Shown: positions 25,341-32,521 of the stretch, piece by piece
How positions within the stretch are numbered: the first letter of the stretch is position 1
Layout: each line of letters starts with the position of its first letter
Assembly (NCBI RefSeq): GCF_016860545.1
Contig: NZ_BNEB01000003.1
Coordinates: 2,232,001-2,296,000 of the forward strand
Length of the DNA stretch: 64,000 bases
From: Streptomyces asoensis
GTDB taxonomy: Bacteria; Actinomycetota; Actinomycetes; Streptomycetales; Streptomycetaceae
Direction of reading: 5' to 3'
Notes under the pieces: model-generated
Database searches by the model: none
What the model was told of the DNA's origin: nothing
Seen by the model: the letters and a program-made list of their open reading frames with translations, nothing else
Program-made: the position numbers and the translations under genes

Positions 25341-27755
25341 GTGGCGGCATTGGCACGCTGGTGCTATCGGCACCGGCTGGTGGTCCTGTTGCTCTGGGTG
25401 GGGGCGCTGTTCGGTCTGGGATTCTCGGCCTCGACGGCGGGCACGGACTACGCGAACGTCTTCTCCCTCCCCGACACGGACTCCAAGAAGGCGTACGACC
25501 TGATGGAGAAGGCGTTCCCGGCGAGCGCGGGGGACACCGACACGGTCGTGTGGAAGGTCGACGAGGGGTCGGTGCGGGACGAGGCGGTGCGGTCCCGGAT
25601 CCAGCCCGCGCTCGACGAGATCGCGAAGATGAGGGGCGTCGGCGGGGTGGCCGGCCCGTACGCCGGCGGCGGCGGCGCGGCGCGGATCAGCGGCGACGGG
25701 CGGATCGCCTACGCCCAGATCACCTTCACCGAGCAGGCCAACGCCGTGCCGAAGGAACTCGTCCAGGACGTCGTCGACACCGCGCACGCCGCCGGACGGG
25801 AGGGCCTGGAGGTCGAGGTGGGCGGCCAGGCCGTCCAGCGGGTGCAGGAACCGCCCACCGGCCTCGCCGAGATGGTCGGACTCGCGGCGGCGGCGGTCGT
25901 GCTGTTCCTGGCCTTCGGCTCGCTGTACGCGATGCTGCTGCCCCTCGCCGTGGCCGTCTTCGGCGTCGGCATGGGCCTGTTCTCGACCCAGCTGCTCAGC
26001 CACGTCACCGACATCCCGGACCTGGCCCCGCTGCTCTCCTCGCTGATCGGCCTCGGCGTCGGCATCGACTACGCCCTGTTCATCGTCACCCGCCACCGCA
26101 AGGGCGTACTGCGCGGCCTGGACCCGGAGGAGTCGGCGGTCACCGCCCTCAACACCTCCGGACGCGCGGTGCTGTTCGCGGGCGGCACGGTGTGCATCGC
26201 GCTCGCCGGCATGCTCGTGACCAACCTGCGCTTCCTGGACGGCGTCGTCATCGGCACCTCGCTGACGGTGGTCCTGAGCGTCCTCGCGGCGACGACCCTG
26301 CTGCCCGCGCTGCTCGGCTTCCTCGGCGCGCGCGTGCTGAGCCGCAAGCAGCGGCGCCGGCTGGCGGCCACCGGACCGGAGCCGGAGCGCACCAGCGGTC
26401 CCGCCGCCCGCTGGTCGCAGGGCGTGCAGCGCCGTCCGCGCACGATCGCCGCGGCCGCGCTGGTCGTCATGGCCGTTCTCGCGCTCCCCGTGCTGTCGCT
26501 GCGTCTCGGCGCCACCGACCAGGGCAACGACGACGCCTCGACGACCACGCGGAAGGCCTACGACCTGCTCGCCGAGGGATTCGGGCCGGGCTTCAACGGG
26601 CCCCTCCAGGTGGTGGTGGACGGCGGTGACGCGACCGCGCTGGCGCGCAGCATCGAGGACACGCCGGGCGTCGCCCAGGTCGCCGCGCTGCCGCCCGCAG
26701 GCGGGATCACGGTCATCCAGGTCGTGCCCACGACCTCGCCGCAGTCGCAGGAGACGGACGCCCTGATCGACCGGCTGCGCGACGACGTCGTCCCCGCGGC
26801 CGGGGCCGAGGCGCACGTCGGCGGGGTCACGGCGGTCTCCAAGGACTTCGCCACCGTCACCGGCGACCGGCTGCCCCTGTTCATCGCCACCATCATCGGC
26901 CTGGGCTTCCTGCTGCTCCTGGTCGCCTTCCGCTCGCTGGTGGTGCCGCTGACGGCGGCCGTGATGAACCTGGTCGCGGCCGCGGCCTCCTTCGGTGTCC
27001 TCGTCGCGGTCTTCCAGTGGGGCTGGGGCCTGGACCTGCTCGGGCTGGGCAAGGAGGGGCCGATCAACGCCTTCCTGCCGGTCATCATGCTGTCCCTGCT
27101 GTTCGGCCTGTCGATGGACTACCAGGTCTTCCTGGTCAGCCGGATGCACGAGGAGTGGGTGCACACCAGGGACAACGCGCGAGCGGTCCGGGTCGGCCTC
27201 GCGGAGACCAGCCGGGTCATCAACTCCGCCGCCCTCATCATGGTCTGCGTCTTCCTCGCCTTCGTGCTCAGCGGCGACTCGGGTGCGGCGATGGCGGGCG
27301 TCGGCCTCGCGGCCGCGGTCGCGCTGGACGCGTTCATCCTGCGGACGGCGCTCGTGCCGGCCGCGATGCACCTGCTGGGCGACGCCAACTGGTGGCTGCC
27401 CGGCTGGCTGGAGAAGCGGCTGCCGCACCTCGCGGTCGAGCCCAAGGAGGAGGCGGCCCACCCGGCCGCGGCGGGCGAGGGCCCGGCCTCGGTCGTCCAC
27501 GGCTTCGTCCGCGGCACGGGCGGCGAGCCGGTCGAGGGCGCGACGGTCGCCCTGGTGGCGCCGGACGGCCGGGAGGTCGACCGGGTGACCTCCCTGGCCG
27601 ACGGCTCGTACATCCTCTCGGTCCCGGCCCCGGGCACCTACCGGCTGACCACGACGGCCGAACCGCCGCTGCTGGACCGCACCCGGCAGCTCACGGTCGC
27701 GACCGAGCCCCTCGTCCACGACGTGCACCTGGACGAGGCCGCGGAAGTGACCTGA
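25341..27755 (+). CDS. MMPL/RND-family transporter with C-terminal Ig-like extension
   Basis: 804 residues. About twelve TM helices in two repeats, each with an extracytoplasmic loop domain. The paired Asp-Tyr proton-relay motifs are visible in GIDYALFIVTRH (TM4) and SMDYQVFLVSRMHEEW (TM10). From about residue 715 an extra domain (HGFVRGTGGEPVEGATVALV, then DGSYILSVPAPGTYRL) matches carboxypeptidase-regulatory-like beta-sandwiches, unusual for this family. GTG at 25341 follows AAGGAG. Probably exports lipids or hydrophobic metabolites. Confidence 0.9.
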   Translation: MAALARWCYRHRLVVLLLWVGALFGLGFSASTAGTDYANVFSLPDTDSKKAYDLMEKAFPASAGDTDTVVWKVDEGSVRDEAVRSRIQPALDEIAKMRGVGGVAGPYAGGGGAARISGDGRIAYAQITFTEQANAVPKELVQDVVDTAHAAGREGLEVEVGGQAVQRVQEPPTGLAEMVGLAAAAVVLFLAFGSLYAMLLPLAVAVFGVGMGLFSTQLLSHVTDIPDLAPLLSSLIGLGVGIDYALFIVTRHRKGVLRGLDPEESAVTALNTSGRAVLFAGGTVCIALAGMLVTNLRFLDGVVIGTSLTVVLSVLAATTLLPALLGFLGARVLSRKQRRRLAATGPEPERTSGPAARWSQGVQRRPRTIAAAALVVMAVLALPVLSLRLGATDQGNDDASTTTRKAYDLLAEGFGPGFNGPLQVVVDGGDATALARSIEDTPGVAQVAALPPAGGITVIQVVPTTSPQSQETDALIDRLRDDVVPAAGAEAHVGGVTAVSKDFATVTGDRLPLFIATIIGLGFLLLLVAFRSLVVPLTAAVMNLVAAAASFGVLVAVFQWGWGLDLLGLGKEGPINAFLPVIMLSLLFGLSMDYQVFLVSRMHEEWVHTRDNARAVRVGLAETSRVINSAALIMVCVFLAFVLSGDSGAAMAGVGLAAAVALDAFILRTALVPAAMHLLGDANWWLPGWLEKRLPHLAVEPKEEAAHPAAAGEGPASVVHGFVRGTGGEPVEGATVALVAPDGREVDRVTSLADGSYILSVPAPGTYRLTTTAEPPLLDRTRQLTVATEPLVHDVHLDEAAEVT

Positions 27756-27761
27756 GACCGG

Positions 27762-27796
27762 CCCCCTGCCCCGGAGCCCCGCTCCGGGGCAGGGGG
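27762..27796. terminator. Bidirectional terminator hairpin
   Basis: Perfect 16-bp stem (CCCCCTGCCCCGGAGC and its complement at 27781-27796) with a 3-nt loop, lying between the convergent MMPL and TetR genes. Confidence 0.75.
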
Positions 27797-27797
27797 G

Positions 27798-28592
27798 TCA
27801 CTTCTTCCTGCGGGGTTCGCGGGTGGGGTCCGGGAGGGCGTTGGTCATGCCGGGCAGGAAGTCCGTGAACAGGTCGTGCACCTCGAGCACGAGCGGCCGC
27901 AGGACCCGGAAGCGGGCCAGCGCCACACCCCGCGCGGTGAGGCGCGCGCCCCGCCCGGCCAGCCGGTAGCTGCGTTCGCGCCCCGGCGTGCGGTCGTAGA
28001 TCCAGTACATGACGAGTCCCATCTGGGACAGCCACATCAACTCCGGCAGCACCTCGCGCAGTTCCTCCGGCACCTTCGCCTTCGACCCCTCGAGGACCTC
28101 CTGGTGGACGGCGATGGCCTCCCTGCGGGCGTGCTCCGACTCCGCGGAGAAGGGGCTGAGCGGGCTGTCCGGGTCGGCGGCGTTCTTGAAGAACTGCACC
28201 GCGAACTCGTGGTACGGCGCGGCCACGTCCAGCCAGACCCGCAGCACGCCCGCCAGCCGGGCCTCCAGGCCGGTCTCCCGCGCCAGGACGTCCCGGACGG
28301 CCTCGCGGTGCTCGGCGGCCAGCCGGTCGTAGAAGCCCTGGATCAGGTGCTCCTTGCCCGCGAAGTAGTAGTAGGCGTTGCCGACCGATACCCCGGCCTC
28401 CTGGGCGATGGCCCGCATGGTGGTCTTGTCGTAGCCGCGCTCCTGGAACAGCCGCATCGCCGTCTCCAGGATCAGCGCGCGGGTCTGCTCGGACTTGGAC
28501 GCGGGGACCTCATGACCTCCGGTCGCGGAGGCGGCCTCATGGGACCCGGTCGGGGAATCGGCCTCGGCGGGACCGTCGTTGTTCGCGGACAC
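27798..28592 (-). CDS. TetR-family transcriptional regulator
   Basis: 264 residues. After a disordered N-terminal tail of about 30, the helix-turn-helix domain reads TRALILETAMRLFQERGYDKTTMRAIAQEAGVS, then VGNAYYYFAGKEHL; the C-terminal ligand domain is all-helical. GTG at 28592 is preferred over an upstream start inside the preceding gene. It lies 10 bp after the DCC gene stop and is probably the third gene of the 29534-27798 operon, so it may repress itself through the palindromes at 29550-29608. Ligand unknown. Confidence 0.87.
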   Translation of the reverse strand: MSANNDGPAEADSPTGSHEAASATGGHEVPASKSEQTRALILETAMRLFQERGYDKTTMRAIAQEAGVSVGNAYYYFAGKEHLIQGFYDRLAAEHREAVRDVLARETGLEARLAGVLRVWLDVAAPYHEFAVQFFKNAADPDSPLSPFSAESEHARREAIAVHQEVLEGSKAKVPEELREVLPELMWLSQMGLVMYWIYDRTPGRERSYRLAGRGARLTARGVALARFRVLRPLVLEVHDLFTDFLPGMTNALPDPTREPRRKK

Positions 28593-28602
28593 GTACAGGA
28601 GC

Positions 28603-29121
28603 CTAGCCAGTCGGGCAGGTCCCGTCGGCACAGGTGGGCGGGTCGTAGCTCCAGCCCTGCCGCGGGTCGTACGACCATCCGTCGCCCCGGTGGTAGACGC
28701 CCCCGCCCCAGCCGGCGGTCCGCCCCTGCCCGTCGCGCCACTTGGCGGCGGCGAGCACGGCTCCCCTGGCGAGTCTCGCCCCGGCGGGTGTGCTCAGCCG
28801 GTGGGACAGCGGGCGGTGCTCGCGCAGCGCCCACAGGGTGACGATCCAGGCCGCCGCCCCCCGGTAGACCTGGCCGAGGTCGCCGACGACGGTGATCTCG
28901 TCGAGGGTCGCGCGGTGGTCGAGGCCGGGGAAGCGGGCGGCCGCCTGGGCGGACCCGGCGGGCACGAACTCCAGCGGCACCAGCTGCGGCTGCCGTCCCA
29001 GCCAGTCGCGCAGGAACCCGCACAGGGAGCATCCCGCGTCGTAGAGCACGGTGAGCCGGCGGACCGGGACGCGGTGCGCGTCCCGGCCGGCGGCGGCCCG
29101 GCCGGCGGGCACGGCGCTCAC
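28603..29121 (-). CDS. DCC-family thiol-disulfide oxidoreductase-like protein (DUF393)
   Basis: 172 residues. The DxxCxxC-type signature YDAGCSLCGFLRDWL lies near residue 27, giving a thioredoxin-like redox fold; the family is poorly characterised. A tryptophan/glycine-rich tail (GWSYDPRQGWSYDPP) ends the protein, with two more cysteines at the C-terminus. The GTG at 29121 overlaps the upstream membrane protein stop (GTGA), indicating translational coupling. Membrane-protein neighbour suggests electron transfer at the membrane. Confidence 0.83.
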   Translation of the reverse strand: MSAVPAGRAAAGRDAHRVPVRRLTVLYDAGCSLCGFLRDWLGRQPQLVPLEFVPAGSAQAAARFPGLDHRATLDEITVVGDLGQVYRGAAAWIVTLWALREHRPLSHRLSTPAGARLARGAVLAAAKWRDGQGRTAGWGGGVYHRGDGWSYDPRQGWSYDPPTCADGTCPTG

Positions 29122-29534
29122 GCCCCGGGGGCGGGCGCCGAGGGGGCGGTCCAGCCCTGCGGGGCGACCGGGGGGACCTGCTCCCGCTCCATGACCCCGC
29201 GCCGCCGGATCCGGTTGAGCACGTACACGTTGGCCAGGTGCATCGCCCCGAGCACCAGCAGCACCACGCCCAGCTTGGTCGACAGGGCCTCGAAGATGCC
29301 GCGGGTGTCCTCGATGGTGTCGTCGCCGCTCAGGTAGAGGGCGACGAAGCCGAGGTTGACCAGGTAGAAGCCGACCACCAGGAGGTGGTTCACGGCGTCG
29401 GCGAGCTTCTCGTCGCCCTGGAGCACGTCGGCGAGGAAGATCCGGCCGTTGTGGCTGAGGGTCCTGGCCACCCAGACGGTCAGACCGATGCTGACGACCA
29501 GGTAGACGACGTAGGCGATGACCGTGCGGTCCAT
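29118..29534 (-). CDS. Small multipass membrane protein, first gene of the TetR-regulated operon
   Basis: 138 residues with about three TM helices (near 5-25, 45-65 and 80-105) and a Pro/Ala-rich cytoplasmic tail. Not recognised as a named family. ATG at 29534 (MDRTVIAYVVYL) follows TGGTGGGGAAC; an ATG four codons upstream at 29546 has no such site. Two palindromic operators lie within 75 bp upstream. The coupled DCC protein downstream suggests a membrane redox pair. Confidence 0.8.
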   Translation of the reverse strand: MDRTVIAYVVYLVVSIGLTVWVARTLSHNGRIFLADVLQGDEKLADAVNHLLVVGFYLVNLGFVALYLSGDDTIEDTRGIFEALSTKLGVVLLVLGAMHLANVYVLNRIRRRGVMEREQVPPVAPQGWTAPSAPAPGA

Positions 29535-29549
29535 GTTCCCCACCATTTC

Positions 29550-29563
29550 TTGAACGCGTTCAA
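29550..29563. promoter_or_regulatory. Palindromic operator 1
   Basis: TTGAACGCGTTCAA, a perfect 14-bp inverted repeat, 15 bp upstream of the membrane-protein start. Typical size and symmetry for a TetR dimer site. Confidence 0.7.
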
Positions 29564-29594
29564 AACGCTGTCGAAGGCGACTGTAGCGCTTGTT

Positions 29595-29608
29595 TTGAAC
29601 ACGTTCAA
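29595..29608. promoter_or_regulatory. Palindromic operator 2
   Basis: TTGAACACGTTCAA, matching operator 1 at 13 of 14 positions, centre to centre 45 bp away. Two similar sites flanking the promoter suggest cooperative repression. Confidence 0.7.
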
Positions 29609-29628
29609 CTGGTCGGGGCGGCCGGGGC

Positions 29629-30066
29629 TCACCCGCTGGGCGCGGCCGCCCCGGCGCCCTGCCGCCGTGCCAGCGCGGGCCGCTTCAGGTAGTCCGTGAA
29701 CCCGAGGACATTGCCCCAGGGGTCGGCGATCTCGACGGTCCAGCCGGTGGCCGTGGAGAACGGCGGGTCCAGCGGCTCCACGCCCGCCCCGGCCAGCCGC
29801 CGGGCCGCCGCGCGCGCGTCCGGCACCTCCAGCCAGACCCGCGGGGACGGCCAGGGCGGCGGCCGGTGCCCCAGGGCCTCTTCCCGCCGCAGCAGGATCC
29901 CCGGCGTCTCGTCCCCGGCCTTCAGCAGGACGATCCCGGCCTCGTCGAACCGCAGCGCCACCGTGAACCCGGCCCGCCGGTAGAAGTCGGCGGCCTCGCC
30001 GAGATCACCGACGGGCAGCAGTACGTTGTCGAATCCGAGCAGCTCGTACGACAGGTCATCTGACAT
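29629..30066 (-). CDS. VOC-family (glyoxalase/bleomycin resistance-like) protein
   Basis: 145 residues with the two beta-alpha-beta-beta-beta modules of the vicinal oxygen chelate fold: NVLLPVGDLGEAADFYRRAGF and the C-terminal VEIADPWGNVLGF. Could bind a metal and act on a small metabolite or sequester a drug; nothing sets the substrate. ATG at 30066. The tail (RRQGAGAAAPSG) is disordered. Confidence 0.85.
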   Translation of the reverse strand: MSDDLSYELLGFDNVLLPVGDLGEAADFYRRAGFTVALRFDEAGIVLLKAGDETPGILLRREEALGHRPPPWPSPRVWLEVPDARAAARRLAGAGVEPLDPPFSTATGWTVEIADPWGNVLGFTDYLKRPALARRQGAGAAAPSG

Positions 30067-30205
30067 ACCGTCAGGCTAGGCGTGCGGGGCCCGGAATCGG
30101 GTCAGGGGCACCCCGGTCTCGGCGTGGCTGTTTTTCTCCTGCAAGATGTCCTGCACCCATCCCATCTACGGATGATCAGATCACCTGACCTCGGGGGAAC
30201 ACGTC

Positions 30206-30778
30206 TTGTCCGACACACCGCAGCAGCCCGAACAGCCCCAGCAGCCGCCGCAGCAGCCCCAGGCGCCCCATCAGCCGCAGCCGCCGCAGCCCGGTTACGG
30301 GTACCCGACCGCCGGCCCCGCCGGCCCCGGCGGTCCGTACGACGCCGGGCAGCCCGGTCAGCCCGGTCCGTCGGGTGTCCCCTACGGCTACCCCCAGTCC
30401 GGCCCGCCGCCGCACCCGGGCTACGCCCCGCCCGGTTACCCCGGCGGCCCCGGTTACCCGGGCCCCGGTTATCCCGGCCCCGGCTACGCCGCCCCCGGAT
30501 ACATACCCCCCGGCTCCTTCACGGGCGACCCGAACGCCCCTTACGGGTACGACCCCTTCGGCCGGCCCTACTCCGAGAAGTCGAAGGTCGTCGCGGGCGT
30601 GCTCCAGCTGACCCTGGGCAGCTTCGGTGTCGGCCGGTTCTACATAGGCGACGTCGGCATCGGGCTCGCCCAGCTGTTCACCTGCGGCGGACTCGGCATC
30701 TGGGCGCTGATCGACGGCATCATCCTGCTGGTGAGCGACGGCAAGACCGACTCGGACGGGCGGGTCCTGCGTGGCTGA
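30206..30778 (+). CDS. TM2-domain protein with long Pro/Gln/Gly/Tyr-rich N-terminus
   Basis: 190 residues. The first 120 are low complexity (PQQPQQP, then GYPGPGYPGPGY-type repeats); the last 70 form the TM2 domain: PYSEKSKVVAGVLQLTLGSFGVGRFYIGD, two hydrophobic helices and a WALIDGIILL motif. TTG start at 30206 with GGGGGAAC upstream. The last 8 bp overlap the DUF2752 gene. The TM2 half is nearly duplicated in the gene at 31420. Function unknown. Confidence 0.87.
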   Translation: MSDTPQQPEQPQQPPQQPQAPHQPQPPQPGYGYPTAGPAGPGGPYDAGQPGQPGPSGVPYGYPQSGPPPHPGYAPPGYPGGPGYPGPGYPGPGYAAPGYIPPGSFTGDPNAPYGYDPFGRPYSEKSKVVAGVLQLTLGSFGVGRFYIGDVGIGLAQLFTCGGLGIWALIDGIILLVSDGKTDSDGRVLRG

Positions 30779-31196
30779 GCCGGGGCGCCTCCCCGCGAGG
30801 CTTCCGGCCCTGCTGCGGCACCCGGCGGCGGCCCCTCTCGCGGTGCTCGCCGCCGGTGCCGCCGGCTCCGCCCATCTCTACCGCACGGACCCCCACGAGC
30901 CCGGCCACTGGCTCCCGGCGTGCCCCTTCCGCCTCCTGACGGGGCTGCTCTGCCCCGCCTGCGGCGGCACCCGCATGGTGTACGACCTGATGCACGGTCA
31001 CTTCGCCCAGGCCTGGCTGGACAACCGGGTCCTGCTGCTCGTCTCGCCGTTCGCGCTGGTGCTCCTCGGCCGCTGGACGTGGGCCGGACTGCACGGCCGT
31101 TCCTGGCATCCGCGGCTCGGGCCGCGCGGGGTGGCGGCGGTCCTCGCCGTCGCGGTGACCTGGTCGGTGGTCCGCAACGTGGTCGACGGCTTTTGA
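30771..31196 (+). CDS. DUF2752 membrane protein
   Basis: 141 residues with three or four hydrophobic segments and the family signature CPFRLLTGLLCPACGGTR near residue 51, carrying three cysteines. Often adjacent to TM2 proteins in actinobacteria; role unknown. GTG at 30771 overlaps the TM2 gene end by 8 bp, so the pair is probably co-translated. Confidence 0.87.
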   Translation: MAEPGRLPARLPALLRHPAAAPLAVLAAGAAGSAHLYRTDPHEPGHWLPACPFRLLTGLLCPACGGTRMVYDLMHGHFAQAWLDNRVLLLVSPFALVLLGRWTWAGLHGRSWHPRLGPRGVAAVLAVAVTWSVVRNVVDGF

Positions 31197-31419
31197 TCAC
31201 GGATCAGGAACGATGGATCATCCGTACTCCCTCTTTACCCTCCGTTTTACCTAGGCTGACCATCACAGGGGGGACGTCCTGGCACGGCGGAGCTGTGCGG
31301 GGGCGTGGGTCGAGATCGGTCGACGGCGGTCGGCGCGGGTTCTGCGCGTCGCGTTCTTCCTGCATCCCTTTTCTGAGCAGGCCGTCCCGGTCTCACGCAG
31401 CACCCCAGGAGCAGTTGTC

Positions 31420-31683
31420 ATGACCGTCCCCACCCCGCAGGCCCCCTACGGGGTCGACCCCCAGGGTCGTCCGTACTCCGACAAGTCCAAGATCGTCGCC
31501 GGTATCCTCCAGATCTTCCTGGGCACCCTCGGCATCGGACGCTTCTACGTCGGCTCCGTCGGCGTGGGCGTCGCCCAGCTCCTGACCTGCGGTGGCCTCG
31601 GCTTCTGGGCGCTGATCGACGGCATCCTGTTCCTCACCAGCAACGACCGCACCGACAAGCAGGGCCGTGTCCTGCGCGGCTGA
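31420..31683 (+). CDS. TM2-domain protein, short form
   Basis: 87 residues, the TM2 domain alone with a short PYGVDPQGRPYSDKSK leader. It closely matches the C-terminal 80 residues of the gene at 30206 (GIGRFYVGSVGVGVAQLLTC against GVGRFYIGDVGIGLAQLFTC), so the two look like paralogues. A TAGGCT -10-like box at 31252-31257 would give a leader of about 160 nt. Ends before a strong terminator. Confidence 0.87.
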   Translation: MTVPTPQAPYGVDPQGRPYSDKSKIVAGILQIFLGTLGIGRFYVGSVGVGVAQLLTCGGLGFWALIDGILFLTSNDRTDKQGRVLRG

Positions 31684-31693
31684 CACCGGCGCG

Positions 31694-31745
31694 GCAGTAC
31701 GGCGAGGGCCCCGCTCCTGATGGAGCGGGGCCCTCGCCGTACTGC
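31694..31745. terminator. Strong bidirectional terminator
   Basis: A perfect 24-bp stem with a 4-nt TGAT loop between the convergent TM2 gene and sdhB. It is the longest perfect hairpin seen in the window. Confidence 0.9.
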
Positions 31746-31759
31746 GTGAACCGTGGGGG

Positions 31760-32521
31760 TCAGAAGCGGCGCGTGATGAGCGCCCGCTTCACCTCCTGGA
31801 TCGCCTTCGTGACCTCGATGCCACGCGGGCAGGCGTCCGTGCAGTTGAACGTGGTGCGGCAGCGCCACACGCCGTCCTTGTCGTTCAGGATCTCCAGACG
31901 CTGCTCACCGGCCTCGTCGCGCGAGTCGAAGATGAAGCGGTGGGCGTTCACGATGGCGGCCGGACCGAAGTACTGGCCGTCGTTCCAGAACACCGGGCAG
32001 GACGACGTGCAGGCCGCGCACAGGATGCACTTCGTCGTGTCGTCGAACCGCTCGCGGTCCTCGGCGGTCTGGAAGCGCTCGCGCGTGGGCTCGTTGGTGT
32101 CCTTCGTGATGAGGAAGGGCATGACGTCCCGGTACGCCTGGAAGAACGGCTCCATGTCGACGACCAGGTCCTTGAGGACCGTCAGGCCCTTGATGGGCTC
32201 GACCGTGATCGGCTTCTCGGGGTTGATGTCCTTGATCAGCGTCTTGCACGCGAGGCGGTTCTTGCCGTTGATCCGCATCGCGTCGGAGCCGCAGATGCCG
32301 TGCGCGCAGGAACGCCGGAAGGTCAGCGTGCCGTCGACGTCCCACTTGATCTTGTGAAGACCGTCGAGTACACGCTCCTTCGGGTCGATCTCCAGCTGGA
32401 AGTCCTGCCAGACGGCTTCCGCCGAGACCTCCGGGTTGAACCGGCGGACCCGGAAGGTGACCGTGATGTACGGGGAGGCCGCGGACTCCGCCTCGACCTT
32501 GTCCAGAACGGGGGTTGCCAT
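31760..32521 (-). CDS. sdhB: Succinate dehydrogenase iron-sulfur subunit
   Basis: 253 residues. Carries electrons from the flavoprotein to quinone through three Fe-S clusters: 2Fe-2S ligands in CAHGICGSDAMRINGKN with LACKTL, and 4Fe-4S/3Fe-4S ligands in CILCAACTSSCP and CRTTFNCTDACPRG. Last gene of sdhCDAB; its ATG shares one base with the sdhA stop. Confidence 0.97.
   Translation of the reverse strand: MATPVLDKVEAESAASPYITVTFRVRRFNPEVSAEAVWQDFQLEIDPKERVLDGLHKIKWDVDGTLTFRRSCAHGICGSDAMRINGKNRLACKTLIKDINPEKPITVEPIKGLTVLKDLVVDMEPFFQAYRDVMPFLITKDTNEPTRERFQTAEDRERFDDTTKCILCAACTSSCPVFWNDGQYFGPAAIVNAHRFIFDSRDEAGEQRLEILNDKDGVWRCRTTFNCTDACPRGIEVTKAIQEVKRALITRRF

Noticed and set aside
29550..29608. 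Palindromes as LexA/SOS boxes
   Set aside because: The GAAC and GTTC halves are separated by only two bases; actinobacterial SOS boxes have four.
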